Origin: Phascolomyces articulosus
Taxonomy: Eukaryota; Mucoromycota; Mucoromycetes; Mucorales; Lichtheimiaceae
Length of the DNA: 64,000 nucleotides
Assembly: GCA_025677815.1 (NCBI GenBank)
Contig: JAIXMP010000024.1
Span: 558,001-622,000, forward strand
Reading direction: 5' to 3'
Shown one piece after another: positions 23,994-36,479 of this stretch (position 1 is the first letter of the stretch; every line of letters begins with the position of its first letter). The notes below the pieces were generated by a model that had not been told where the DNA came from, did no database searches, and saw only the letters and a list, made by a program, of their open reading frames with translations. Both the position numbers and the translations under genes were made by a program.

Positions 23994-26363
23994 AACAAGA
24001 AGAAGAAGAAGAAAATATATCAAACAACATTTACACATGGTTTTTTTTACTGTAAAAAAACAAAAACTATTATAGAAGAGAAACATGTTTCATTCGTCCT
24101 TTCAAATTCAATTAAATGCATCCCAATCAACCCGTGCTTTTTTTTTTTTTTTCATATGATCTTTTTTTATGCATTTATTTTTCGTCCACCGATCCGCACT
24201 GCATTAATATATATGAGATAAATATTGGAATTGAGTTACCATGAGTAATAATTAATAGAAATTATAGTAATAGTGTTGAATTATGATAATTAAATCCAAA
24301 GGAAGGGGACATAGTAGGCCATAAAATGTAAACTTGAGAGAGAGAAAACATTTACTCAACCTTAAATAACGCCATTAGACTGCCAAATTCATACATTATC
24401 TCGTTTTTTGAATGATTTACATATTCCTGCTCAAAACATAGTAATTTATACATTTCGAACTTTACCTATTGTTTTATAGTAAACCCATCCTTCATCTCTT
24501 TACATATATTTACAAACATTATCGAACCACTCAGTTTTTTTTTTTTTTTTTTTTTTTTTTTTGCCAATGATACATTTACTACATAGAGTAGTTGTATTTG
24601 ACGCGTGAAGGATATCCAAATTTGATCCCCACTACTAATTACATAGCAATTATATTAGATGGTAACCATTGTTTCTATTGGTATTATTATCATATCTCAC
24701 TTGTTATTTCATAATAAAAAAGAATATTAAACGTGACCTTTCCCTCCCCCACATTTTCAAATAACTATGTTTGACAAAACTTTCAATACTGTCAAAAATA
24801 AATGATTCAGTGTCATGTTGTACAATTACGTGAATTGCGTAATAAGATTCTCCCCCACCCTTTCATATCATACAGTATTCTTGTAACATTGTTTACATGG
24901 AACGAATTACATCATTTGTCGCCACGAGGAGACGGGGGGATTGAATAAAGTGTCTTTTTTGGGTAGTACAGTGCATATCTCTTTATACTATCTCTCTATC
25001 TTTACAATACACTATTCATCCATGTGGGTGTGTGGCTGCTTTCTCTCTCTCTCTCTCAACAAACAAAAGTAATAGGATCATCTTGTTCTTCAATCATCCT
25101 CTTCCCGCTTTTCCCTCTTTGCCCCTCCAAAGAGTAAGGTACGAGTATTTTTATTTTTTTATTTTTTTGGTTATCATTCGAGATATATCTTTATTAAAAT
25201 GTGAATATTAACCCTCCAAAATGAAAAAATAAAAGTGGAGGGGACAATTAAAAAAAAAACCAAACATACGATTTTTTGAACGCGTCTCTGCCTAAAGGGT
25301 ACGATTGTCATTTCATGACATGGTGCCCATGTCGTGAATTCAACGCGACATGGGACAAGGGGGATGGGGTTGAAGAGAATCTTATTTCCAAAATTCAAGC
25401 AGTGCGGTTTGTTATCCAAGACATGGAATAATTGTTCATATAAGACCATAGGAATCATCTATTCTATCAAAAAGAGCAAAATTATTTTTTCTTGTCATTC
25501 TCTCTTAATTTCCCTCTCTCTCTTTGGTACATAAATAATGGATTATATATTAACAAATAATATTTACTATATTCAGTTCTTATTACCATTCAGAATCTCT
25601 TCTGCATCAAATAGAAATGTGGTGAGATAATTATTAATTAATTAACGAACCATTTTTTTCATGTATATATATATATATCTTCATCAGAAAGGATTATTCA
25701 TTATCTATTACTTTTTTTTCCCATCATTTACCTCAGACTTCTTACACTGTCTTTTTTTTTAATAACAGGTGCTTTTCACGTTCTATTTCAATGGTTGCAT
25801 TGAACCTCACGGAAATTTTGAGAAGAAAATGCGTAGGAACCAAAGTGAGTATATAAAGTCCATAGAACGTCCATAGCATTAGTTTGCATAAACAAAACTG
25901 CTATCCATTATTTTATTTATAATTTTTTTTATTGATATATATATATACTTGTTGCTTGAATTGAATTGAATGCCTGGGTTTCAGTTTAACAGAGGGTTTT
26001 CAAAAGAATACTGTCTACTGTTAAAGCTCCATAATATAGCGTCGTTGTAGAAGTTGTAGTACAAGATAGTCAGCATCTACTATATTGAGCAAAAATGATG
26101 TTGAAGAGAAAATCAGAATGGTTCAGATTTTATGTGAATTCATGCAATAGTAAAGTTAAAAAACACACACACACACAAATTGAAGAATATAGTTCTATTT
26201 CAGGAAAAATTAATAAAGGACGATATCCTACTTTTGTAAATATACAAGATGACAGAGTCCGCGTGATTGTGTGATGCTTAAATAGTTGTTATCCTTCACT
26301 TCCCCACGTTCAATAGCTTTAGTAATGATATAAAAAGAAAGACCTTTTAATTTATCAATAACT
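23994..26363. other. Gene-poor AT-rich region
   Basis: No well-supported gene. It contains a T tract of about 26 nt at 24537-24562, short CT tracts at about 25040-25056 and a CA run near 26165-26178. One weak two-exon possibility lies at 25538-25873 (described separately). Confidence 0.5.
25538..25873 (+). CDS. Possible small two-exon protein (weak)
   Basis: An ATG at 25538 opens a 28-codon segment ending at a GTGAGA donor. After a polypyrimidine-rich stretch and an AACAG acceptor (exon from about 25770), a frame of ordinary composition continues (VLFTFYFNGCIEPHGNFEKK) to a stop at 25873. Frame continuity across the proposed intron is the only support. The second segment is also open in another frame. 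I do not recognise the product. Confidence 0.15.
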
Positions 26364-26636
26364 ATGAATTATTTTTGCATAAATAATAATATTATTCGGT
26401 TCAAAACGCAAGTTGGGGCCGTTGTGTTCAATACATTTGTTACCGGTACAGGCAAGGAAGAGTTGTAGACGATATTATTTATGGAACTCTTTGACCTGTT
26501 TGCCAGTGGCCGTTAGGCTGGCACAAGGAACCCTGCGCGAAAACAGGTTCTATGTATGAAAAAACGACTTGGGTGATATAGAGGGGTGGGTAAAAATAAA
26601 ACGTCGCTTATTGAGAATTGTGATGCGATAACATAA
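26364..26636 (+). pseudogene. Decayed coding relic with three in-frame stops
   Basis: A single frame reads as ordinary protein for about 90 codons (for example FKTQVGAVVFNTFVTGTGKE and AGTRNPARKQVL, then YRGVGKNKTSLIENCDAIT) but is interrupted by stops at 26466-26468, 26514-26516 and 26574-26576. The composition contrasts with the surrounding AT-rich DNA. The stops look like single-base substitutions rather than frameshifts, as expected for an old non-functional copy, perhaps of a repetitive-element gene. The parent family is not identified. Confidence 0.5.
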
Positions 26637-27277
26637 TAATATATATATATAAAGCATTTGCCTGTGTTGGCTCCACTGTATTCGAAACTATACATTATGT
26701 AAAGTATAAGGTTATTGGGATTTTTTGTGGAACAATAATGCTTAAACATTTATTACTGTTATCTTGTATACAGCCGTAGTATTATTTCTGATCATTATAA
26801 ATATAAATGCCTTAGTATTTGCATACTATTGGTATCCTCATAGCAACTGCTACTTACTAATATATAAATAGTAGTAAAAAGTATATATTTTAAGCTTACT
26901 GTATTGAATATCTTTTTGTATTTCAGTAGCAAAGGCAATGTAAATGTTATTTTTATTAATAATAATATATATCGGATTTGAAAGTGGATCCATCGAAGGG
27001 ATATTGTGATTTTTTGTCATATTGTCGATCAATAACATTGTCACAGAGTGCTTTTTTTTTGTGGAAAACTTGGGGAATTTGGAGATATATATTCGGGGGA
27101 TTTGGAGGGAATGATATAACATACTATTATATATATAGTGTAGTTTCGTGTACCTTTTTTATAAAGGTTTTTTATATATCTCTTTTTAACATTTATTTTA
27201 TGCCGTTTTCTTTGACGCAAAAATAATAATTTAAAAATTAATATGATTGGTACCACAGTCCATTACTGACGATGCTC

Positions 27278-27590
27278 TTATGTCTTTAGTGACATTGATT
27301 GTTTCCATCCATCGTTTTCGTTTTGATTGTTTGCTTGTAAATGTAATCTTGAATGGAACCATTGATTTTGATTACCGATGTCGAAATTGCCTTGTCTATT
27401 GCGTCTGGCAGCAAAAATATCATTTACAACGTTAGGTCTAAGTCGATTTGTTGTTCTTTTTGTAGCACCGTTAGGTTTTAACATAGGATTAAAACTTTGA
27501 TAACCAGTAGTATACCGAACGTTTAAGGCTGTGTTTGTCATGTTTGCAAATTCAGCAGTAACAGATTGATCACCATTATACGTTCAGGAT
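27278..27590 (-). pseudogene. Coding-like relic, minus strand
   Basis: A minus-strand frame of 87 codons (27541-27278) rich in Asn, Thr, Arg and Gln (for example TNTALNVRYTTGYQSFNPM) continues upstream in the same frame past a single TGA into more protein-like sequence (TYNGDQSVTAEFAN, and HAQKQSYLDQS before the stop). A coding segment with one nonsense codon and no start or splice context suggests a degraded gene. Family not recognised. Confidence 0.35.
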
Positions 27591-28109
27591 TGATCAAGAT
27601 AAGACTGTTTCTGGGCGTGCCAACTGCATTGGTAGTATAATGATTAACACTTTGACACATGTTTTGGTGTTCTTGTTTGAAAAAAAAATAGTCTACTGAA
27701 TTAAAAGATTGCGTTGTTTTCGTCTTTTTATACTATTGTAATTTCAAGATGTCTAGACTTTTTATTGTTACCTAAAATAAATTAAAAATAAACTGCTTGG
27801 CAATTTATATAGCGTATCTCTTCATTGTACGTTATGTAAACTCTGTCGTCGTCCTCTGACATAAATATTCATACATTACACATAAAAAGCGAAGCCCAAG
27901 AGCATAAACAAATAAGGAAGTGCACAGACTTCAAATTTAAAAAGGAAATCAGACTATAAATTCGCACGACAATGCGATTTTAGATAGAGAAAAAATACCA
28001 ATTAGAAAATAGACAAAATGAAGATAAGGATTAGAACAAAGTTCCTCTTACTACAGTTTATGGTTGATATGGGCTTAGTTTCCTTTTAATTAGGGCATGA
28101 ATAACCCCA

Positions 28110-28285
28110 AAGTCCAATTTTGGACAAGGACTTTTAAACCAGTCGGGAACCCATTCACCCGACTGAAAACCACCAGCAAGTTTGGTAGACGGTCAAGAAG
28201 TTGAGAAAAAATGAGATACCTGAAAATGATCGGTCGGTCATCTAGCCTCGTTTTATTATTCCAGGTAACCGACTGTCGGTTTACC
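28110..28285. repeat. Cluster of inverted repeats
   Basis: Within 176 bp there are at least three stem-loops: arms GTCCAA/TTGGAC at 28112-28117 and 28120-28125, arms CAGTCGGG/CCCGACTG at 28140-28147 and 28158-28165 (10-nt loop), and GGTAACCGAC against GTCGGTTTACC at 28264-28273 and 28275-28285 (one extra T). The segment is GC-richer than its surroundings and overlaps a 65-codon minus-strand open frame. It could be part of a transposon end or a structured RNA. Confidence 0.55.
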
Positions 28286-29399
28286 AAAGAAAAACATAAG
28301 AAAAAAGAATGGTATATTTATGTAAGATTTTTAATAAAAACACATTATTGAATATCATATTGGAAAAATGGGTGCATTTTAAGCGACTCTATGTAGGTAC
28401 TATAATGCATTTATTTATGATTTATGGATGGTATGCCAGTTTTCTTTCTAAATCCAAAGGGAAAAAAGACATACGCAATAATGCAGTAATCTTATTTATT
28501 TTATTTTATTGTAGTACGTAGTGGTTATTGAATTGGTGGCAAGATGACATGTTTATTATTTTCGTGTTTTTACGCGTTTTTTTATTCATATAAATACAAT
28601 TCATATATAAATCTCATCTTATTGCTTTCGATATTATTACATAAAAAATATAAGCCGTTTATACACTTTTTTTCTATACATTAAAGAACCGAAACGTGAT
28701 TGCCATGTCATGAAGGGATAAGTTTATTACTATCATATAGCATATAAAACATTCAGTATGATCATAATGCATTTTCCAAAATTTTGGCATGGCCGTTCGG
28801 TTGTCATGAACCTAACCTTTTTTCTTGAATACCGTCGGCTCGATCGGTTTGAAAGTGTTATTTGGGATAACCTTCAATTGTTATAAAAAGTACGAAGGAA
28901 AAGTGGAAAGAACTTTGCAGAGTTATTAAAAGTGGAGTCTCTGAACTTTCTTATTCGATGTCTTCAATTTATGTTATCGAGTGTTTTATGCAAAAATACT
29001 GTATACCACGCCATATAATCTGAAATAAGATATTAAAGGGTACAGCATCCTGAACTCACTACAAAGATCAATTATCATAATACTTTCAAAGAATGCTATA
29101 TAGCCTTATCCAAAGGTCATGAGCACATCATCCATAATATAAAGTAAATAACTAAGCCCACATCAATTATATTATTCATGAAATAATCGACATGCTGAAA
29201 ATTTTAGTACATGATACTTTTTAATTATAATTGTTGAAAATATACAAGAAAGAAATTATTTCATGATTACACGATGCTATCTACAATATCATATCTTTTT
29301 ATTTTAAAATATAGATATTATTGAGTTATGATTAATGATTATCAATGAGATGGGAAGAGGTGTATTGTGTATCTGTATGATGTTGGAAAAGAAAGTCAT

Positions 29400-32102
29400 T
29401 TATTCTTGAGCAGGACTTTTACTTTTCTTCTTTTTATTTCCTTTCTTCTTTTTGGTCTTGCGCATGGTATCTTTAAGTACGATAGCATCCTCTTCTTCTA
29501 CTTGTGCTACTGAAGTAAGGGATGCTCCTGTTTGAAGTAACTTTCGTTTCTTTGTTTCTCGTTCACTCGATGGAACATAAAGGTGTTCCAGTGATTCTGT
29601 TGTAGGAGGTAATGGTGATGCTGAAGAGGGTGATGGTGCTGTGGCTGTTGATGTAGATACTACTGTGCCCTTTAATTTCTTAAACTTTAATCCTTCAAAC
29701 GGTAATGCTAATTTCAATGTCGATCGAATTTCTTCTACTAAAGCACGTGCTGTATCATCCATCTCATCGATACTATCCATACTATCTCCAGATAAAGTTG
29801 CTATCGCCTTGTTGATTTTTTCAGTCTGTTCTCGTCGTACTTGGTCCACTTTATTCAAATCAAATACAGAAGGATCCACTTCCATTTTAGCAACGTTGGC
29901 TTTATTTTTCGATGGTATATTCTGTGCTGGTGTAATTGGCGTCTTGGTAGTTGTTTTTTCAGTAGTACCAGAGGATGGTCCTGTTACTATTGATGATTGA
30001 GCGGATGGATGTAATACGGCATCCATACGTGTCTTTTGAATAAGAATACCAATCGATTGCGCATTCATTCGCACCAAAGGTGGACAGGGATTACAACAAC
30101 CCATCACGCCCGCAGGATCCGAGGGCATACGTTCCACTAGTGAAAATAACATATGGTTAGGTAAAATGTAACGAATGGATTCATCTTGTTCACGCGCTGT
30201 GACATCTCTCCATTGATGTAATGCTTTAAATACAGCTAATTGTTGTGTTGTCATGGGATGTTGCCATTTTCGCAAAAGACCCTTCCATCCAGTAGGTCCT
30301 TCGCCCGTTTCCAAATCGTATACTTCTTTATCATGTTTTTGTAATGCAATGCCAGCAGAACGTTGAAGGGCAACACGTAATAAATTTTCGTTAGCAGCTG
30401 ATCGTTGTATTAATTCGTTTCGGACACAATCGTAAATGTATAAAAGATAATGTGTATCGGCTCTAGCGTATTTAAACATCTCTTCGGGTAATGGTCTAAA
30501 TAATAATCCAATTAGCAAAATTCTTGACCCCTATAATTTTTTTTTAGAAAAAAAATCATCTTCTTACCTAATTCTCCAATCAGCAAGTTGGTATTTTTTA
30601 TCAGCTTCAACATTACAATAAGTTCTCAGTAAATAAGCCAAACTTTTTTGTGGGAATTCTGAAAAAAAAAGAGATGACTTGTTACTATTTGGATTTTTAC
30701 GTATTCGTGGCGTATTACGGTTGCAATAATATAAAGACAAACAAACAAAAATAATACGCGTCAGATAGATATAAAACGTACCTAGTAATTGTGATGCAAA
30801 GTAGGTATCAAATAAATTGACAATATATAAACCAAAATCCCGTTGAAGCCAAATAATATCACTATCTGCACCATGAAGAACCTAGTTATATTGATAGAGA
30901 GAAATAAATAATAAGTGAACCCACCCAGTATATACTCTCAACAAAAAATATAAATGCATATGTATCTTTTTTGTTTTTTTTTTACCTTGACGACATTGGG
31001 ATCAGCAAAGTATTCATTTAATTTCCAAAGTCTGTCACGTAATTCCAAGGTATCGACGATAAAATCATGATCACGAGTACTGACTTGCATTAAACATGTA
31101 AAACCTTGATAACTTCTGTAATTATGATGTTCTAAATCGATAGCGATTTCTTTTGCCTTTGCTAATTCATCCATCATTTTTTCCAAAGATTCATCATCAT
31201 CTACCCAAGCCGCTGTAGTTGTATCAAAGGGTTCATACATGACGGGTTCTTTTTCTTCAAACATGAATTCTGGATAGGTAATATGTTTGATTTCGTATTC
31301 GTATGGGTGAGGTAAAGAGGGAGTTGCTTTTCCTTCTTCTGCTTCGTCAATGGTTTCTGCTGTAGTTCCTATAAATATAATGTTTTTTTTTGAATACCAT
31401 CAGCCATTTACTGCGTGTTTCTCTACCTTCATTCTTTGAAGATGAAAAAAAAATTCTTACCAAAATTTAAAGGTACCATGGCATGAGGTTTTTCTTTAAT
31501 TTTACGAATAAAAGGTGTACTATTGGAATTATCCACACGATCCTTGAATTTCATTTGAGGTCGAACGATATTACTGGCATGTAATAACTTGTATTCCAAT
31601 TTGCCCTTGGATACTTGAGCTACTTCAGTGGGTTTTTGTTTAATTTGTTCTGGTTTACGACCTTTTTGACCTGTCATTTCATCCAAACAAACATCCTAAA
31701 TCCCTCCACCCCATTCATATTGGTCAGTGTGTTGAAGATTTTTTTTTCCCTGTGGTGTAAGAAAATATATAATCATAAAAGAAGACTTACCGCTTTTTCG
31801 AGTAAACTATCTATAATATCAACCACACCACCATAACGTTCATTGACGTCATCGATATCTTCATATTTACTCACTTGAACACCCGTGTCACTGCTACATT
31901 GCTGTAAAAGTTGGTTGGTTGCTTTTAAAAGTCGAGATCCAGACGTGTCAAGATCTTTGGCGAATTGTCGATCAAGCGATCTTAAAAACCCAACGTCTTT
32001 TACAGGAATCGCACTACTGGCTTTAGTAGCTGATACAAGAGCATTAAAGAGCGATTGTTGGTATTCTTTGAATTGTCCTTTGGGATCGGGAATCGATGTC
32101 AT
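29400..32102 (-). CDS. RRP6: Exosome 3'-5' exoribonuclease RRP6 (EXOSC10 homologue)
   Basis: Six exons (minus strand): 32102-31791, 31695-31461, 31368-30986, 30881-30782, 30658-30568 and 30495-29400, encoding about 738 residues, matching the family length. RRP6 is the nuclear catalytic partner of the RNA exosome, trimming rRNA, snRNA and snoRNA precursors and degrading aberrant transcripts. The N-terminal 104 residues form a PMC2NT-like region. The DEDD-Y exonuclease domain shows Asp260 and Glu262 (AIDLEHH), Asp316 (VLHGADSD) and Tyr383-x3-Asp387 (YARAD). An HRDC domain follows (about residues 450-520), and the C-terminus is a Lys-rich low-complexity tail typical of exosome and nuclear targeting. 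Reading frame is continuous across all five introns. It is divergently arranged with the SF3B6 gene across 587 bp. Confidence 0.95.
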
Positions 32103-32689
32103 TGTTATGAATAGAAAAAAAGTTGGAGAAACGGAAAAAAAAAAGCGAGAGTTGCTTTAAAAAATCAGCAACAAGTGACTGCGACGTTAATCCGCTGAAG
32201 ATTTTACAAAAGAAATTTGACAGGTTAGTCGAATTGTTCTCGTATCAAGAAGCTTTTTTTTTTTTTTTTTAATTTTTTTTTTTTTTACAAAAGTTAATGT
32301 TATATGATTTACGTTAGATATCATTATCAAGTATATCTATAATCAATTAGACCTGTGGCTGTACTTTATTAATAAAATTATGAAAGAAAAGAATAATTTA
32401 TCTCAAAAAAAGTTAAATTTGTAATAAAGAAAGCGTACCCATTCGAGATACTTTTGCGATGACTTGAAGAATATAGTGTGGAATAAGCTATATTTATTTA
32501 AAATAAATAGATTATGTTGGAGAATATCCAATGGTAATCATTTTGATGATAACCGATATATGTTGTAGTAAATTCGAGAGAGATTCATTTTTTGGACCCG
32601 CTTTTATTTTGTTCACGCAGCTGAGAATTTGAAGGTCTTTTTTTTTCTACCACTTTACGACATTCACATATTATTAGATACAATATACC
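32103..32689. promoter_or_regulatory. Shared divergent promoter region of RRP6 and SF3B6
   Basis: 587 bp between the two divergent start codons, containing the promoters of both RNA-processing genes. It holds paired T-rich tracts at about 32250-32286. No specific factor site could be assigned with confidence. Confidence 0.5.
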
Positions 32690-33457
32690 ATGAGCGCACC
32701 AGCAGGTCCACGATCGGTAAGCGATGCTAGCATTTTATTACTATTAATTATAATATACTCACATGAATGAATGTATAGGCACGTTTACCTCCAGAAGTCA
32801 ATAGAGCATTACTAGTAAGGTAAACTAAAAATGCAACGTTTTTTTTTTGGGTGATGGATCCATTTATCTGATCTAAAAAAGAAACAAGTAATTCACTAAC
32901 AAAAAAAAACTTACTACGTGTTATATATTCAAAAAGGAATTTACCATTTAAAATTACAGCTGAAGAGTTATACGATGTATTTGGAAAATATGGATCTATA
33001 CGACAAATTCGAGTGTACGTTTATTTTTGAATCGTTTTTTTTTTTTTTTACACCATTTGCGATTGGATAGATTGAAGAGGAGGGGAAGGGGAAAACGAGA
33101 GCAGAGGATATTGACTGATGTTATATATATATATAGTGGCAATGCACCAGATACACGAGGAACGGCATTTGTAGTATATGAAGATATTTATGACGCCAAA
33201 AATGCTTGTGAACATTTACAAGGTTTTAATATTCTCGGACGATACCTCATTGTACTTTATTATCAACAAAATAAGGTTACTAAAAAGATGAATCTTCAAA
33301 AGAAGGAAGAAGAACTAAAGGAATTGAAAACGTAATGTATCCCTCTTTCTCTTATTTCTATATATCATTTGTTCATGGGATCTGGAGACATTGAATACTT
33401 ATCTTCTTTTACTATTAATTTGATTTATATAGTCGATATGGTGTTGGTGATGATTAA
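32690..33457 (+). CDS. SF3B6: Splicing factor 3B subunit 6 (SF3b14/p14)
   Basis: Five exons: 32690-32716, 32779-32819, 32937-33014, 33137-33331 and 33433-33457, encoding 121 residues against 125 in human. The protein sits in the SF3b complex of the U2 snRNP, close to the branch-point adenosine. The RRM is complete, with RNP2 (LLVRNLPFKI) and RNP1 (RGTAFVVYE), followed by the characteristic helix and the [16 protein letters not shown] tail. The exon 2 donor is at 32820, not at the nearer GTAAGG at 32815, because only the downstream site keeps the RNLPFK frame. Confidence 0.95.
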
Positions 33458-33704
33458 ATAGGATATAGGATGGCTATATATATATGGAGGAACAAAGAAG
33501 CATTTCTTTCTCTGTAATTGAAAAAAGGAGGACACAACAGTTCATGGTGGTTTTTTTTTATAATTGTTGAAAAAGGCGTTTTGTAACACATTTCTATTTT
33601 TTGCTTTTTTTAATAATAATTTTTTAAACCTCTAAAAATAAATACATTTCTTTGTTTCTTATTTCATTTCATTTGATTCAACAATAACAATAATATAACA
33701 AGCA

Positions 33705-34334
33705 ATGCGAAATTTCAATGCTTTATTTATTCTAATAGCCTTGACAACGTTGTCTCATTTAATGATAACATTTGTTCATGCTTATATGAATGAACCTTAC
33801 CCACCATTTGTAATAACATCACCAAAACATGGTCAAATCGTAAAACCCGGTGACACTGTCAAGATCACTTGGTAAGGGTTTTTAACAGTGATATAAACCA
33901 CTACTTTTATCCAACATCAAAAACTAACCTCTATTTTTTTTATTTATTTGTAAAAAAAAGGGAATTGTCTCCTGATACAAAATATCCACTTTATGGTTAT
34001 GCTGCTTCCAGAACATCTCGAACTGTTGGTAAAGTGGATATTTTATTTTTAGAAATAAGATATATGAGAAAAAACAACATCAACTTACACATATATATCC
34101 ATGATTATCTATATAGCTGGATTATTACCGCCAGATGCACCGAATTCAGAACGATATATTCGAAATATCGAAACTCATTTATTATTTACCAACTTTGAGT
34201 ATGACTGGACCGTAGATGAATCCATTGAGCCAGGGACATATCAAATCGGTATTGGATTCTATTTTCATGAAGCATCTCCTGTTTTTCATGTCATTGAGCA
34301 AGAAGATTATATCCCTTTTGCACAAGAACGATGA
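33705..34334 (+). CDS. Secreted KRE9/KNH-like domain protein
   Basis: Three exons: 33705-33871, 33961-34028 and 34117-34334, encoding 150 residues. An N-terminal hydrophobic segment (about residues 4-25, ending VHA) looks like a signal peptide. The mature part starts with YPPFVITSPKHGQIVKPGDT and continues VKITWELSP, the pattern of the Kre9/Knh1 N-terminal Ig-like domain seen in fungal cell-wall and Ser/Thr-rich GPI-anchored proteins. No GPI signal or Ser/Thr-rich tail is present, so the product is probably a small soluble or wall-associated secreted protein. Function in beta-glucan assembly is a family inference only. Confidence 0.72.
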
Positions 34335-34909
34335 TGTTTTTTTTATTATAAGATTATACATATAACAAACATATCATTTCCTTTCAAACCCCAAAGTGAA
34401 AAGCGGAACGGCGAATTTTCCAGATCTTGTTCATATTTACTATTATTAAAAAAAAAAAGAAGACGACGACAAATAGAATCCCCAGTTCAATTAAGAATGA
34501 GCCCTATTTTTTATATTTATTATTATTGCCCTCGGGTTCTAATTTTTTTTACACTCTGTTTATTATAAACAAATCAATCTTCTCCCCCTCCTCTATCCAT
34601 CCTTCTACCAATCGATACACTTAACTTACAACGCACACGTACTCCAATTTCCCCAGGGACGGGATCAATCTAGACTACAAAGAAACCCTAAATCACTATG
34701 TCTATATATCTTTTTCGAGGGTGGTTGTTTGTATAAAAGATGATTGCTTAAATGAATTTGTATTATATTTATATATTAAAAAAAACACGATAACATCATA
34801 TCTTGGTCTCTTCTTTTCTTTTTCTTTTTTTTCTAAAATTGCTGTAATATATCTTTTCTTTTTTTGACATTGGGCGCAACCTATTACTTTTTTTTTCTTT
34901 GGTGTCAAA
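34335..34909. other. Intergenic region
   Basis: AT-rich spacer with A-runs and pyrimidine tracts. It carries the 3' end of the KRE9-like gene and the promoter of the aspartic protease. No gene or clear motif seen. Confidence 0.5.
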
Positions 34910-36363
34910 ATGAAATTAGCCTATATATCTGCAACTGTTTTATTATTTTGGTCATCGTGTGTGACATCGGCACCCTCACCAGCGACACATAAAGTAAAAT
35001 TACATCGATATGGCAATGAATCTATATCCACTTCATCTTTTATTATATCTGGAAAAGAAAAACAGGTTGGATATCAAAATGGCAGTGGTAAATTCATCAT
35101 GTTCATGTTCATTTTTATTATTATTATTATGGTTGATATAAAATAAGAAACGTCAATTTTGAAATGAAAAATTTTATTTTATTGTTTGTATACATATATA
35201 TTTAGGTTATTATGGCGCCATCACATTAGGTAACCCACCACAAGAATTCAATGTAGTATTTGATACCGGAAGTGCCGATTTATGGGTCGTCTCATCAAAA
35301 TGTGCTACCATTGATATTTGTTACAACCATCGCAAATTCATCACTAGTGCTTCCAAGTCCTATGAAGTCAATGAAGAAGAAGATCCCATTGATGTATGGT
35401 ATGGGACTGGTCATATCAGTGCTCGTTTAGGCCATGATACAGTGAGTTTGGCGGATGGTGCATTACAAATCAAAAATCAAATTGTCGCGGACGCGACCAT
35501 CTTATCGCGCGACTTTATTGGTTCTCCCTTTGATGGGATCTTTGGTCTTGGATTAGAAGATTTATCCTCGAGTCCAACGTATTCGCCACCTTTTTATTCC
35601 ATGATGGAGCAAGGTGTGTTGCACGAACCCTTATTTGCCATTTATACACAAGCCAACACGGGAGAAATTGATTTTGGCGGGATTGATCCGAGTCGATACA
35701 AGGGCTCGATTCATTATGTAGACGTGATTGATAACAGGTTTTGGATGGTGGAAATGGAATCCTTTGATTATAATGGAATGCAACAACGGAAAAGTGGTCG
35801 CCGTCGCAATGTGATCATTGACAGTGGTACCACGTTGATCATTACCACACCCGACGATGCAATGGCAATTCATAGCGTGATTCCGGGAGCATTAAATAAT
35901 GGGGACTCAACATGGTCTATCCCTTGTCATCATGTGGATGATTTACCAGATTTGTTGTTAACCCTGGGTGGCAAGACACTCGCCATTTCCCCACACAACT
36001 ATGTTATCCGGCCTACAGGTCATGCGAGCTCCATGTGTTTATCAGGTATTTCTGGTCAAATATTGGCGGAAGATGAAGAAGACGATGAGGATGATGATCA
36101 AGAAGAAACTTGGATTTTAGGCGATGTATTTATGAAACAATTCTATACGGTAAACTATTATTATTTATATAATCGTCATGGATGCATGAGAGAGAAAGGA
36201 AGAGAGAGAAAGAGGGAAGAGATGATGAAATATGGAAATATTACAAAAAGGATATGCTTTTTTTTTTTAAAAAAAAAAAGACTAATTTGATGTGGATGGG
36301 GATTGTTTTTTTTAGGTGTTTGATGTTGGCAAGAATCGTATCGGATTCGCAGAAGCCAATTAA
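34910..36363 (+). CDS. Secreted pepsin-type aspartic protease (A1 family)
   Basis: Three exons: 34910-35087, 35206-36149 and 36316-36363, encoding 389 residues. Residues 1-20 form a signal peptide (ending near VTSAPS), followed by a short propeptide. Both catalytic aspartates are present, Asp79 in FDTGSAD and Asp265 in IIDSGTT, with the flap Tyr in VWYGTGH. The C-terminal WILGDVFMKQFYTVFDVGKN block is the classical pepsin ending, split by the last intron. It should cleave proteins at acidic pH outside the cell or in the vacuole. An unusual run of 13 acidic or Gln residues (about 348-360) sits just before the WILGD strand. The 16-codon last exon is required to finish the domain. Confidence 0.93.
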
Positions 36364-36479
36364 TGGTTTAGTACAGTTGTAGTAGTTGTTGTGGTTTTTA
36401 TATATATATATTGTACAATTTTAGGTTATTATTGCGTTAGAGACCATGTTTTGATTTTGTTGTTATAGTATTATTGTTA

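Larger units (their letters stand above)
26637..29399. other. Gene-poor region with coding relics and inverted repeats
   Basis: No intact gene is supported. The stretch includes a minus-strand coding-like segment (27251-27590) and a run of hairpins at 28110-28285 overlapping a 65-codon minus-strand frame (28287-28090). Base composition is less extreme than in the desert to the left. This fits a mixture of old gene or transposon fragments; a TIR or LTR pair could not be located by eye. Confidence 0.45.
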
